A stretch of DNA of 45,736 bases from Parachlorella kessleri. Taxonomy: Eukaryota; Chlorophyta; Trebouxiophyceae; Chlorellales; Chlorellaceae. Positions 27,101 through 38,154 of this stretch are shown in pieces; within the stretch, counting starts at the first letter, position 1, and the number at the start of each line of letters is the position of its first letter. The notes below the pieces were generated by a model, which had not been told where the DNA came from, did not search any database, and was given only the letters and a program-made list of their open reading frames with translations. Location of the stretch: NCBI GenBank assembly GCA_001598975.1, contig BBXU01000369.1:1-45736 (forward strand), written 5' to 3'. A program made the position numbers and the translations under genes.

Positions 27101-28750
27101 ACCAAGGTGGACAGTAAGTAGCATCAAAAGCACCTCCTGCCCACCAGGTCCCATCCATGCAGTGTACACGTATGAATTTCGGAATTTCAAGCATCAGCAA
27201 GCCCCTGCAAGAACTTGGGACTCATACATGCATCCATGTACATGGCCTGGCGTGGGTATCTTGTGGTCAAGGAAGCCTTTCCAAGCAGCAGCAAAGCGCC
27301 TGCATCTCACCTTCAGGATGATGTTGTAAGCTTTGGAGAGCCCATCGACCATGTCTTGGTTGTTTATTGTCATGATACCGGCCCACCAGCCCAGCGCAGC
27401 AGCAGCACGGATCACATTTGTCATAGGTCTCTGCAGTGCAAGAGCGTCCACTTACACAGCCAGCGCCGCCATGTAATTAGAGAATGACGAGTCTTTCCGG
27501 GAGTGCTCCCTTTATGCCCAGGAAGTGATTGCTGCTCTGACACCCCATGTCCCAGGTCTTCATGCGCGGGCCACTCACCCGTATTGCGTAGGCATAGTAA
27601 AGGGCATTGCGCCATGTGAACATTGTGCGCTCTACCCCATACACCACCAGCCGCATTATCAAGTCGCCACTCCACCAAATGAGTGGCAGCCCGGCAATGA
27701 AGAAGCACAGCCGCCAGATCTGGAGCTCCGATGTGCCAAGTTGGATCTCCTGCAGTAACTATAAGGTGGGTCCATTGGTGCCGACATTCGAGGCTGCAAG
27801 TGCTCTGAGGGTGCACACCTCTTGAACTGCAAAAGATACATAGCAATAAAAGATGGCATGCGAAATGCAGCAGGCATGATCAGTTCTCCACTGCATCCTG
27901 GCCAGGCTGATGCCAGGTAGAGAAAGCAGGTGCCAGGGCACAGCGAAGGCCATTACATATGTAGCTTTGCAAGGAGCGGCGGTATCTACGGCAAAGCTCC
28001 TTTATTGCACCCTTAAACTTGCAGCACACCCTTGCCACGCACCTCTGTACGTCCCAGCACCACAAACCCAATCCCAAGCGCAACGAAGAAGATCATGATG
28101 AACAGCGGCACCGCTATTCGCCAGAACCTCTTGCGCTTGTACCACGGCTTTGACCGCTCCTCCAAGTCAAAATCGTAGTCTTCGTCATTCGCACCGTCAC
28201 CCTGCAAAATAGTGGTTTGCTGCTTACTGGAGTCCTGTATGCTAGCAGCAACATTTTCACCCAACCAACAACCCATCGCATGGCTGGCGCCGAAGCACCA
28301 TACAGGCAACATAATACAAAGAGCCGCTCGACAGCTCACCTTCATTAAACTATTGGGCCCTTTGGCATCCCCTTTCCCGTGCTGCTCCCTGAGTGATGGC
28401 CGGACTAGACCACTTCCGCTGTGCTGAGACGGCCTGGGGCTCATCCTGGGAGTCTGCTGTGTGCTGCCTCCCTTCACACCACACCCGATGGGTGCCTTGC
28501 CACCACCACCACCCTCCAGCTGCTGCTGCTGCTTTTGGTGCTGCTGCTGCTCAAGGGACAAGGCTGCCAGTGCTGCAGGCCCGGCAGCAGCTGCTACTGC
28601 TGCTGGGAGGTGCAGGTCGCCAGCCATCGAGTGCTGCACAACTGTGCTACGCTCCTCCCCGACTGTGCCACTGAATGCAGCATTTACGCTGCCCCAGCCT
28701 GCACCAGAACTAGCACTGATGCTCATCTTCTCTGGGTGAAGGGATGCCAT
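21191..28750 (-). CDS. MscS-like mechanosensitive channel, MSL10 type, with EF-hand
   Basis: Nineteen exons: 28340-28750, 28043-28201, 27579-27749, 27311-27430, 26970-27092, 26401-26781, 25795-26132, 25348-25456, 24915-25010, 24568-24683, 24077-24185, 23430-23582, 23123-23203, 22928-22950, 22621-22735, 22368-22448, 21995-22066, 21639-21741 and 21191-21414, giving 994 residues. Membrane segments: one in exon 2 (VPLFIMIFFVALGIGFVVLG), ones in exons 3-5, then two next to the pore in exons 12-13 (LGCVVHAIFGFIYLAIF; SSLVLAFSFVFSSSL). The MscS beta domain follows (HPFDVGDTLVID, WYPNQKLM, TNLTLSGNKGESFKV). An Arg/Ser/Pro-rich insert of about 270 residues comes before a helical segment. A full EF-hand loop, DDDKDGTITLQD (residues 701-712), lies before the pore. 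Introns 5 and 9 have GC donors; exon 14 is only 23 bases. It likely relieves membrane tension by passing anions. The start may lie further upstream. Confidence 0.92.
23729..23750 (+). repeat. (TGGG)n tract in an MSL intron, possible G-quadruplex
   Basis: Five units of TGGG in a row on the plus strand give at least four GGG runs with one-base loops. It lies in the intron between exons 11 and 12 of the minus-strand MSL gene, so the transcript carries the C-rich strand. The DNA could fold as a G-quadruplex; any effect is unknown. Confidence 0.6.
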
Positions 28751-28962
28751 GCTATCTGTCCTTGGTTTGTTTCAGGAGGCCATGTCCCATGTCCATGGCT
28801 TTGAGGCAGGCAGCCCCATGCACTCCGTGCAGCACTGGAGGTGGTGGTCAAAAAGCTAGGCCACCTGTCAGGATATCCCATTGCCCCCCAGGTTGCAGTT
28901 CAAGGAGGAGCTGGGAATGGCATGCAGGGCAGACGACTGCAACATGTGGGACAGAAACCCAC

Positions 28963-29791
28963 CTGGGGGGCTCCTGGAAGCTGGAAGCGGCTGCCTGCCA
29001 GGGAACAACTCTAGTGCTGCAGCTCTCATCGCATCAGATTCACTGCTGACCGTTCTGTAGGGTTGCGGGCATGCTGGGACCGCCACCTCCACATAAGGCA
29101 GGGCCCCAACAGGCTGTCCTGGCTGCCATGCTGCCGTGCCTCCCCTGTCCACTGCCGCTGCTTGCTGCCCAGCTGTCACTGGTATGAACAAGGGATTGTC
29201 GGTGCTGCTGGAGTGGTGAATCTCAGGGAAGTCCGACTGTTGAGATGCCACTGGAGCCGCTTCCGCGGCTGCCAGCACCCCGCCGCCAAGTGCAGCTGCA
29301 TCTGTGACGGTCGTCAGGTTGCCACTACTGCTTGTTTGCCCCCGCAGCAACAACTGTGAGTCGTGCTCAGAGCCATCGCTTTGCGATGCGTCACGAAAGG
29401 TGCCAGTGCTGCTGAAGGCGTGGCGGAAGCTCAACTCTGTGGACGGCAGTGACGGCAGCGTGACCATAGGTGGCTGCGACTCGCTGCTGAAAGGCGGGTG
29501 GGACAGCGAGCTGCAAGAACTGCTAGCCTGCTTACTGAGCAGGGCCTGGCTCCCACTGTCACGTCGCTTGGGCGGTGCACCGCTTGCCGCTATTGCTTGC
29601 GGAGGAAGCGGCGGCCGGCTGCTAAGGCTGTGCAGCACACTATTGCCTCCAGTATGAACACTAGCTTCCTGAGCTCCCCTTCCAGCAGTAGAGCCTCCTC
29701 TCGAATCCTCTGGGCTGCTGCATGCTACAGCCTCTGCTGCTGACACTGCTTCGTGAAGCGTGGCAGCGGCCTGAGCCAGTTCATCGGCCAT
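28963..29791 (-). CDS. Ser/Pro-rich coding exon, probable N-terminus of the MSL channel
   Basis: Open from an ATG in good context (gtcATGG, 29791) for about 300 codons, starting MADELAQAAATLHEAVSAAEA and then low-complexity Ser, Pro, Gly and Gln. The frame reaches a stop at 28868, but a donor CCAG/gtgggt at 28963 fits. Splicing from there (phase 1) to an acceptor ending at 28756 would add codons AT AGC directly before the MSL Met at 28750. That gives one 1272-residue channel with a long disordered cytosolic N-terminus, as plant MSL proteins often have. The acceptor (ccaaggacag) has a poor pyrimidine tract. The other reading is a separate small gene ending at 28868. No domain is recognised. 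Confidence 0.5.
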
Positions 29792-30769
29792 GACCACCAC
29801 CGGCCAGGCGGTACTTCGTCGGAGCTTGCTAGGGTAGATATCAGGTTAATGCAAAGTAGTACAGACTGACAAGACTTGCCGCTCCTTGCTAGAGGGCAGG
29901 GAAAGTTCAACAAGCGCACTGCATGTGCTGCTGAACTGAAAACGCACAAGCGTCTAAATCAATCCATCGCATGGTCGGACTTGAACCGCGGTTGCCACCT
30001 GTCGCTGCTGTGATCAAGCCTCAGTGCAGTGACGTGTGTAGTGATCACAAGTGATCATTGGGTTGAGGGGTTGGAGGCTTGAAGCAGGTTGTGGGTTGTG
30101 GTTGCCAGGAATTGTATAGGAGACACTGGACAGTGAGAGACCTTCATAAAGGGGCTACTGACTGGCAGGCCTAGATGCCGGGGATGCGCCAGTAGGTACC
30201 TGAGCAGCAGTTGTTCTCTCGCCGGTGACGCAGCTGGTGGAACCACCATAGTTCAGTCAGGCCCGTTAAAAGTCGGAGCAAGGGCTCCTTGATTGATATC
30301 GTGTCGTCAGAATACCACATCAAGAGTCGTCAGCAATTTTGCAGTGCAGCAAGCCGTGACAGATATGCTCCACTGGCTCAAGAGCTGTGCATGTATTGTG
30401 GTGCAGTGGTACCAGTGTGCTCAACCATCTGCCAACTTTATGCCGTCCCCTTTGTGCGCACAACCTGTTTACAATCAGTTTGCCGAACCCGACCAACTGG
30501 CGACTGTGCATCAAAAACGTCGTCATGGGACTGTGATATTCCCAAACCAGCATAAGCCAACCGACGCTACTATCCAGGAAGCCTAAGCAACAACCAGCTC
30601 TTGGCAGGCGAAGCTATCTTCTGCCGTTTCATGATACCAGTTCCGTCAGCTTGGATAACACAAAAGAAGTTGTCTACAATACCAATGACCCCGAACAGAA
30701 TGTCAAGTCTGCAATCAATTACCAGGCACGTCTCACCTCCGCCATTTTAGCTCGCACATGTGCTCAGCT
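29792..30769. other. Intergenic, no supported gene
   Basis: No exon with homology is seen on either strand. A perfect Pol III B-box consensus (ggttcaagtcc, minus strand, 29987-29977) is present without a foldable tRNA around it. Minus-strand ttaca at 30469-30473 may be the poly(A) signal of the 82-residue gene. Confidence 0.4.
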
Positions 30770-31576
30770 TCATTTGTTGGAGAAATGTTCCTTGGCCTTT
30801 TGGGCAACGCCCTCCAGGTTGTGCTGAGTGTTGGCCCAGCCTGCACGACATCTTAAGGCAGTTGCTTTCCAGCTAGCCTAGAATAACAAAGTGCATAGCA
30901 TCTATGCATATCTGTTGCCACCAAGATTACCGCTGCGGGGCACCATCACCTGAGATATAAGGCCCTGAGAACCAGACATGGCTTGGACCCTTGAGCGTGA
31001 CTGTATATCAGAGGTAAAGTCACCCACATATATGAGGCCATTACGCACTTCGAAACAGCACCTGAGGCTAGGAGGCTCTTTTGTGCAGTAAGAAAACTTG
31101 CCTTTCTGGTCTGCCCCCTGCGTTTGCATCATGCGGTGTCCAACGCCTTCCAGGCTCTGCGGAATCCCCTGTGCCGCCCTCTGACCCTTAGTGGCCTCTG
31201 CTGGGATAAGACCCTGCAACCCGAACCGAGTTTGAAACAAAATAGGAGCGGAGTACGCAGTATACGAGTTTGTTGGAGGTGATACAGTGGTTCGGTCTGA
31301 GCCCCACAGTCCCCTGACAGGCCTGGGAGACAATCAAGCTGGGGAGACAGATCACATTCAGGCAAGCTGGCTTTGTGGCTCGCCTGCTGGTCTAGCCCTA
31401 TGCACCCACAGGATACCCAGGACTTCATACAACCAAACAAGCCTCAGTCCTGTACTCAGGACCTTGAGCCCTCACAGATAACCCCACGAAAGCTGCACGA
31501 TTGCACTCACCGGGTTCCCTCCACCCACGCCCACAGTCTCCTTAGCTCCCTGCACCGCGTTCTTCAGCTTGTCCAT
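30770..31576 (-). CDS. Small hydrophilic 82-residue protein, LEA-like character
   Basis: Three exons: 31511-31576, 31102-31213 and 30770-30840. They join in phase (0, then 1) into 82 residues that start MDKLKNAVQGAKETVGVGGG and end VAQKAKEHFSNK. It is rich in Gln, Lys, Gly and Ala, with no Cys and no membrane segment. Two similar segments, PQSLEGVGHRM and QHNLEGVAQKA, suggest a short repeat. Composition and helical Lys/Glu/Gln runs resemble small LEA or hydrophilin proteins, but I recognise no named family. Intron 2 (30841-31101) has a GC donor (AAAG, then gcaagttt). The open frame, splice phases and repeated motif support a real gene; the function is unknown. Confidence 0.68.
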
Positions 31577-32473
31577 GACGGCAGTTCTTAAGTGGGAGGC
31601 GGCGCAACGTCGATATGCAAAGCTCGGGTGTCAATACGTGTTTAAAGAATCGAAGCGTAGCAATTGTCTCCTTTGGCAGCCGTGAGAAGCGTCTTGTCCT
31701 TGCCAGCCCCAGCTTCACCGCACCCAAACCTGGCGCCCAGCCGCCTTCCGAGCTGACAAGGATGAATGCAAAGGTGGGCCTAGCTGACAAACCTGCCATC
31801 CTCAAACTCACAGGTCACAATGTATTGATTTGAATAGCGGAATGTAAATCGCAGGGAGTGTATCCTGTTGTCCCCTTTCCACGGACAGGTGTATGGGTGC
31901 CAAGGCTTGCTTGCTTTGGGCTGTGGGTGCCTTGCTGTGGACACTCAGCGACCTTCGCATACTATCGGCAGTACCCTGCAACCAGCCCTGCCCAATCACA
32001 GCTGCCTATCCACTGTTCCCCCTGCCACCACTGTGAAACGCCTGTGGAAGCTGCTTGGCTTGCCCAAGCAGTGCATAGTTACTCCCCAACTGCTCTGGTA
32101 TGCACAGCGGACTTGCCAACCTGCAGGCCTGGGTTGTTGCACTGCTCGGCAGGAACCACGCCCAGCTAGGTTGACATGACGGATCCCGCATCCTTTAAGG
32201 GCCAGAGCCGCCACGGGACCGGTGTTACATCTCTCGGTAGCTGCGCTCTACTAACGTGTGGTGCCGCTGTGGCAAGTGTGGAGGCGCATCTGGCAAAGAC
32301 CATGCTGCTGAGTACTATCTCCAGCGAAGCCAGCAAGCCATCCAGCAGCGCACAGGCGGGGTAAACATACCCCAATCCCTGCCCCTAGACGCTCCCGTTG
32401 TGCCGCCCACACACTTGCACCCCACTGCTAGCTGTCAAGTGCTGCTGCTGCTGCTGCCGCTGTTGGATCAGAT
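31577..32473. other. Intergenic, promoter of the small gene and RPL9 3' UTR
   Basis: No exon is supported. Minus-strand TGTAA at 32229-32225 lies about 245 bases past the RPL9 stop and may end that transcript. The rest should hold the promoter of the 82-residue gene. Confidence 0.4.
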
Positions 32474-35259
32474 TCACTCGTCCTTGGACAGCACGCCGCG
32501 CTCCGACAGGTAGATGCCGTCCAGGAACTTCCGGATGTCCTTGTTGCGCACAAGGCACACCTGCAACAGCAAGTACCGAGCGTTCTGAAGGTGTGCGTAT
32601 TCTCTGATGCTGAACCCTAGCTGAACTCCACAAACCATGTCGAAACTAACCAACGCGCCCAGCACTTCTTACCCAAGCGTGCTTTCGATGTGTCACAGCA
32701 GCCTGACCCTGGGCGAGGGCTGTGGACCGGCTAAGCTTGCCAGTTCCGAATGCTTCCCAGATCCACTATATGGCTATGTGTCAAGCAATTCACACCAAAC
32801 AGACCTGGCGGATGAGTGCTGTGGACCGGCTGACAAGCTCGATATCATTGCCGGTAAGGATGAGCTCATCCTTGACAGCTGCAGAGCGCTCCACCTTCAC
32901 GCCTGCACCGCCACAGCATCAACCCAGGAAAGCGACAATCTTAGTCTTGACGGCATTGCGCAGCTGTTCAGGTATATCTGCAGCTGCTTCTGTGGACTCG
33001 CCACGCCTACTATATGGCTGGGAGGAATGATTAGCCCTGCCAAGAAGTCGCATGTTACTTCAACCGCCCTCCACTCCTGTGCAGCGGCTGTAGCATAGCG
33101 CCCCTGTCGACACTGAGCAGCTGAACTGACGGATAGCACAAAGAGACCCCTGCCGGGCACTGTCAAGCCATGGAGCCTCGCCTAGGGTGGGAGCGCTTCT
33201 GCCAGGGCCATCATAAAACGTCCGCTGTCAAACCCCTCCCGCCCCGGCCGCCCCGCTGCCTAGCAACCAATCCCACCATGGACGGCCAAGCATGCCTCGC
33301 AGCAGCTGGACGATGCGTACGCCTCTCTTCCCAAGCCCCATCCTCACCTCGAAGCATCTTGACACTGCCCACCCGCTACCCCCACGCCTACCTGGCAGCA
33401 TCTTGACAATGCGCACGCGCTTCTCTCCCAGGAAGTTGCGGATCTCGATGACCTTGCCTCCATCCTCGATGTTGATGTTGATGGGGAAATGGGCATACAC
33501 CAGGCGCATCTTGTACTCGTAGCCCTTGGTCACGCCAGTGATCAGGTTCTGCAAACAAGCACGAAAGGGGCCGGACGGGTGGGTATTGCACACCAGAGCA
33601 AATGCCAGGAGTGATAAGCGGCACTTATGTAGTACACACCCACGACGCTCTCCGTAACACCCTGGCTGCAGGCCCGAGCCAGTAACCAACCCATACCCTC
33701 CCGCATCACCTGAAACCTAAATTACAGCCAAGGCAGCTATCTGCTGCCCCACGGTTGCGGCGAAGCGGTCCAGCCATTCCACTTGCAGCCGCCAAGCGAA
33801 CTTATACCACCCCTACTTGTTGAACCACCTGATCACTGAACTGATCCCTTGCTGCAATCCTCGGAGCTGTAAACCCAACAGGCCCAGCCAATGAGCTGCA
33901 TGTGGGCCGCGGTGGCTGCGCGGTTCGCATGGAGCTGGCTGGGCTGCTTTGCTGGCCCTAACTGCTGTCAGCTGCGACGATCCCCTGACGCCTGGCACTG
34001 TCACTGGCCTCGCCGCGGCTGCTATTGGCAACAGCTGCTGCACAGGCTGGTACAGCCTGTCACACTGTGTGAAGGCAGCTCAGCCCCAACACCACACTGC
34101 CCCTGGGTTCCCGCTGCCACTACCAGGCACCCTGCCTGCCATCCTGCTCGTGCGGGCCGGTGTGTAGTTTACCCCGCCACCCAAACGCCGCCACTGTTCA
34201 TGTCCGCAACTGCCGTACAGAAGTGGTGCCCAGCCCAAGGGTCAAACGATAAACCGGCGCCGCCCGCCCGCCGCACCTGCACGTGGGAGGTGGCTGTGCG
34301 GATAGCTGCCAGGCTTTTGCGCTTGCCAAAGTGGCAGTCCACGTTAAGCTTCTTCACGCCCTCCTCCTCGGACAGGAACATGTCCACCGCCAGGTGCTTG
34401 AAGTCGCGGGTCAGGGTGCCTGCAGCATGGCAGCAGGCACAGCAGGCTCAGCAGTAGGGGGAAGCAGGTGTGTACAAATGTCAGCATGGGCTGGAGTTGG
34501 ACCTCGCCGGAGGCCAGATGGGTCGTCGACTCCACTGGCGCCCATAGAGGCTCAGCAGCTGCAAGGGACAAGCGACTCTACGCTGCTGCTTTGCCGCGCA
34601 CGATCTCAAGGGGGTCCTGCCAGGTGTTGACATGAAGCTGGCTGAGCGAGCTGGCAGAACTGGCTGCCGGCGTCTACTGCTGTTGTCCCATCAGCACTGG
34701 GAGCGCAACTTCGCTGCCTCTTGCTGTGCTGCATCCTTGCTCTGTGCACAAGCCTGGAAGCCGACCACCACCCAGGCCATGCATTGTGCTTCAGCCAGCG
34801 CCCACGCGACTGCCGACAAGACCACTGTAGGCTGGTTGTACACTGCCACGGCAGCAGCTGCACCACCCCATCACCAACTTCTCACTGCCTGGCATGCCGT
34901 TGCCCCTCTGCACGCTGTACTAGCTAGCTCTGGTTTTGCACTAAAGTTTCTCCTCTCTGGCTGCCTTGTCTTGTTGATTAACCGCTAGGCGCCGCTGCTG
35001 CACACCGCAAGCTGCTGCACTAGTATCGCCTCGTTGACAGTAATATCAATACTTCATTGCTGTAATAGCTAACGTGCTCCTGCTGCCTCCGCTGCTGCCT
35101 ACCATGACATGCTGCACTGCTTGCCACTAGCCATGCAGCAGCCCATCAAAAATATAAAGACTCACCACGAGGGCCCTTGACGCGGACCTTACGCGCCTTG
35201 ACTTCAATCTCCACCCCCGAAGGGATGTCGATGGTGCGGGAAGAGACTAGCTGTTTCAT
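32474..35259 (-). CDS. RPL9: 60S ribosomal protein L9 (uL6)
   Basis: Five exons: 35166-35259, 34277-34419, 33392-33548, 32805-32902 and 32474-32560, giving 192 residues, the usual length. The start [20 protein letters not shown] matches L9. Other signatures are [67 protein letters not shown] and [17 protein letters not shown]. It is a core protein of the large cytosolic ribosomal subunit. The first two introns are long (746 and 728 bases), which is usual for regulated ribosomal protein genes; I looked for C/D snoRNA boxes in them and saw none that convinced. It is divergent to the ApaG gene. Confidence 0.97.
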
Positions 35260-36074
35260 TGTGGCAGCCCCCCTGCTGCTCACAGCCCACAGAAGCAGAG
35301 GAAGGTAGAAAAGGGGCTGCACAGGTCGAACAGACCCCCTTCACTGCTGCGCCTCCTGGCGTGATAGTATTGGGACAACCTCTAGGTGCACTCCATGCCC
35401 GTCCTTGACTCTATGCATAATCTGGATTCCTAGGCTCTGTCGAAAGCATGTTTTGGACATCAAGCTGCAGTCGAGTCGGCGAGTCCTCCGGCACCTCAAT
35501 GGGGCATGGACATGGCAGGGTGTTGGCAAACATGTTTACAAGGCCAAGAATTTGATGTTTGGGCTGCGTTTGATGACGGTTTTTTTTGCTGAGAGTGGTT
35601 TAAACTCTTGAGTGAGCGCCGCCACTGTCCCCACGGGTGCCCCCCGTCGCAACATAAGGAAGACCATCATATAAGGGTGAAGAGACTTTTGGTTAATTCA
35701 AGGTTCGTATGATAGGTGTGATCCTAAGCTGTGCCCTCAGTAAGCGTTTCAGGTTGAGGTGTGGTGCAAAGCTCCCCTCAGAAGAGTCCCCTGCTCAAAG
35801 CTGCTGTTGACTGGAGACTTGTCACACCCACATCATATTTTTCATGTCCTCCTGTTAGGCCAATGCACCCTTACTCTCCAATGTTTCTGGCCAGTATCCG
35901 GACCCGTCCAAGGTGTCAAGAATCAAGTCAAATGTCACTGAAGTCATCTATGACGTTACAAAACCGCAAAGAAAGGGGCCAGTTTTCAAATGCAGTGACA
36001 TGAACCCTACTTTTCCTTTCGTTGCGGACTTTCCCACCTCTTTGTAAGCTATTCTTTGGGAACAGTAAGGGAGC
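35260..36074. promoter_or_regulatory. Shared upstream region of RPL9 (-) and the ApaG/UVR gene (+)
   Basis: 815 bases between divergent start codons. No exon is convincing. No clear TATA box. It should hold both promoters and 5' UTRs. Confidence 0.35.
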
Positions 36075-38154
36075 ATGCTTGCCCTGCGACCCATGTCTTA
36101 TCTGTCATGGAAGGCCCCAGCCTCGTTGGGCAGGACGAGAGTAGGTCCTCTCCCCTTGGGCAGCAGGCGGCAGGTGGTGGTGCGAGCGTGGACTGAGGCC
36201 TACAAAGCGCCGGCCCTGGCCAACGCTAGCGTCGTCAAGCTGCTCAGAACAGGTGCGAGGCTCCTGCCAGCTTCATCAGGCCCCGCATAAAGAGACCAAC
36301 CAGACAGAGAACTGTTTTTTGTCCCCATCGAGGGACCTTCTGTCTGGCGCCTAGATGCCTCCAAAGCTGGAAGGTGCCCCCCTGCACCGGGCCGCCAGCT
36401 TGCTGGGTTTTGGCCTGCTTTCACCTGCTCCTCCGGTTTTTGCAGCCCTGGAAGAGGCAGTCCAAGCAGAGGACTATGCTGCCGCTGCCATGCTGCGAGA
36501 CTCACTTCGACAGATGGATCCCTCAGCCCAGGCAGCAGCTGTCATTGCTGGCGTCAAGCGGCAACTCCGCGCGGCCGTGGCTGAAGAGGCCTACCAGGCA
36601 AGCGTGGCTAAGAGTACCTCCAAGAGTATGGTGTACAGCGTGTTGAGAGTGCGGAGGCCGCAAGCAGTGTTACGGATCGTGGCTTCCTACACCACTTTTC
36701 AAACTAGCTGTGGCAGCTGAGCAATGCAAAGGAAAATCTAATAGGATGTATCCCTGCACATGAAGGCCCTTGCGTATGACAGTGTTGCAGCGACCATACA
36801 CCTTGGGCAGGCCCGACTAGTGCAGGGGGAGGGCTGCATGCCCCCTGGGCTAGTGGTACCTTTGGAGGTACCGCGCTGGTACGCAGCCTACTCCAAGTCC
36901 TGTGAAGCTGGTTCGGGGACTATAGCGTTGCCTGGTGCGGCTTTGGGCTTTGCAGGATGCCGCTCAGCTGCGGGACCACCTGGTGGACCTGCTGGGGGAG
37001 CAGCTTAGCGTGCAGGAAGCTCAGCCCCATAATGAGGCGCTGGTAGGGTTGGAGATGCGGGGCTTGCCTTCGGCTGCTGAGGAAGTGAGCCACGGCGTGA
37101 GGGTGCAAGTGAAGAGGTGAGCTGTACAGCCTGGAGTGTTTGTTGGTTGGCTGGCTGGTATGAGACACCTGTGAGGGATTGTTTGTGCACGGCCCTAAGG
37201 TGCATCGAACGTGCTCTGGTTAGGTGGTAGGGAGTGGAAAGATGAACTAGCAGCGAGACGTGCCAAACATGCTCAGTGCGTAGAGGGCTCCGTGGTGTGC
37301 GGCTCGTTACGTGCATGGGAAGCCTCTAAGGCCATCTGGTGCTTTCTAGGGAAGGGCAGTTTCAGAGAGTGGATGGGTCGCTGCAGCGCGCATGGCGGCA
37401 GATCATTAGGACTGGGGGCAGGGAGGTGCAACCTTGGACCTTCATCTTGTCCAGTCCTCAACTCTTGTTGCGCCCAACTGAGGGGTCGTGTGTCACTCCT
37501 TTGTGCAGTCAATACATCAAGTGGCAGTCCCGGCCCCGCGAGAATCAGTTTGTCTTTGGGTGCACCACGCGCATCGTGAACGAGGGTCCATCCACCATCC
37601 AGTTGCGAAGCAGCCATTGGCATGTCCTTGACGCTGAGCTAGGCCACCAGGACATCAGGTAAGCCCTTCCAAGGCACCGAGGAGCCCATTCGACAGCAAT
37701 CACCTTAACCAGTGCTTGGGGAATGCTGGTGCCTTGACCATGTGAATCTGCGGCTCAACCCTGGGTTGTTCGGAAGTCGGCTGTCAGCATTACACTAGTT
37801 GGCTCTCAAGCAGGCTTCTGCGCTTGTAGCCCCCCATGTGCGTATTCCCTATTTGTCAAACACTTGTCGCCTGCTGAGCCCTGGTGCAATCACTACCACG
37901 TGTGGTCCTCCTTGTGCAGTGGTGCTGGGGCATTGGGTGAGCAGGTGGTGCTGCGGCCTGGGGAGGCCTATGAGTTTCAGCCCTCCTGCCTGCTGCCCAC
38001 GCCCGCTGGCGTCGTGGAGGGTCGCTTTGAGGTGTGGACCCTGTGCGCTGGGAGTGCTGGGCTGCTTGCGGCAGGGTGGGGCGAGCCCTTTGAGGTGGCC
38101 ATCCCTAGGGTAGGCTTGAAGTTTGAGGTGAACGAGGATGGCTCAGTAGCCTAG
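36075..38154 (+). CDS. Plastid UVR-motif and ApaG-domain protein
   Basis: Five exons: 36075-36252, 36446-36597, 36956-37116, 37509-37658 and 37920-38154, giving 291 residues. Exon 1 resembles a plastid transit peptide (LPLGSRRQVVVRAW). Residues about 60-85 form a UVR motif (LEEAVQAEDYAAAAMLRD), with a second, weaker one across exons 2-3 (AYQDAAQLRDHLVDLL). The ApaG (DUF525) beta-sandwich follows, with FGCTTRIVNEGPSTIQLRSS, HWHVLDAELG and GEQVVLRPGEAYEF then PTPAGVVEGRFEV. Plants have proteins of this architecture; their role is not settled (ApaG occurs also in FBXO3 and POLDIP2). The intron after exon 2 has a GC donor (CCAG, then gcaagc). Confidence 0.88.

Noticed and set aside
28868..28962. 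Continuation of the Ser-rich frame to its own stop at 28868 as a separate gene
   Set aside because: Not excluded, but a phase-matched splice into the MSL gene explains position, strand and composition better. Kept as the second model in the feature entry.
29000..29700. Long plus-strand open frames opposite the Ser-rich exon
   Set aside because: They are shadows of a GC-rich, Ser/Gln-rich minus-strand exon and show no start context, splice logic or similarity of their own.
29941..30060. Possible tRNA or tRNA-derived element on the minus strand, with the perfect B box ggttcaagtcc (29987-29977)
   Set aside because: The T stem would pair in only three of five positions, no acceptor stem or anticodon arm can be drawn, and no A box lies at the right distance. 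At most it is a chance match or a decayed relic.
32561..35165. snoRNA genes in the long RPL9 introns
   Set aside because: Ribosomal protein introns often host them, but I found no C box (RTGATGA) with a D box at the right spacing on the minus strand.
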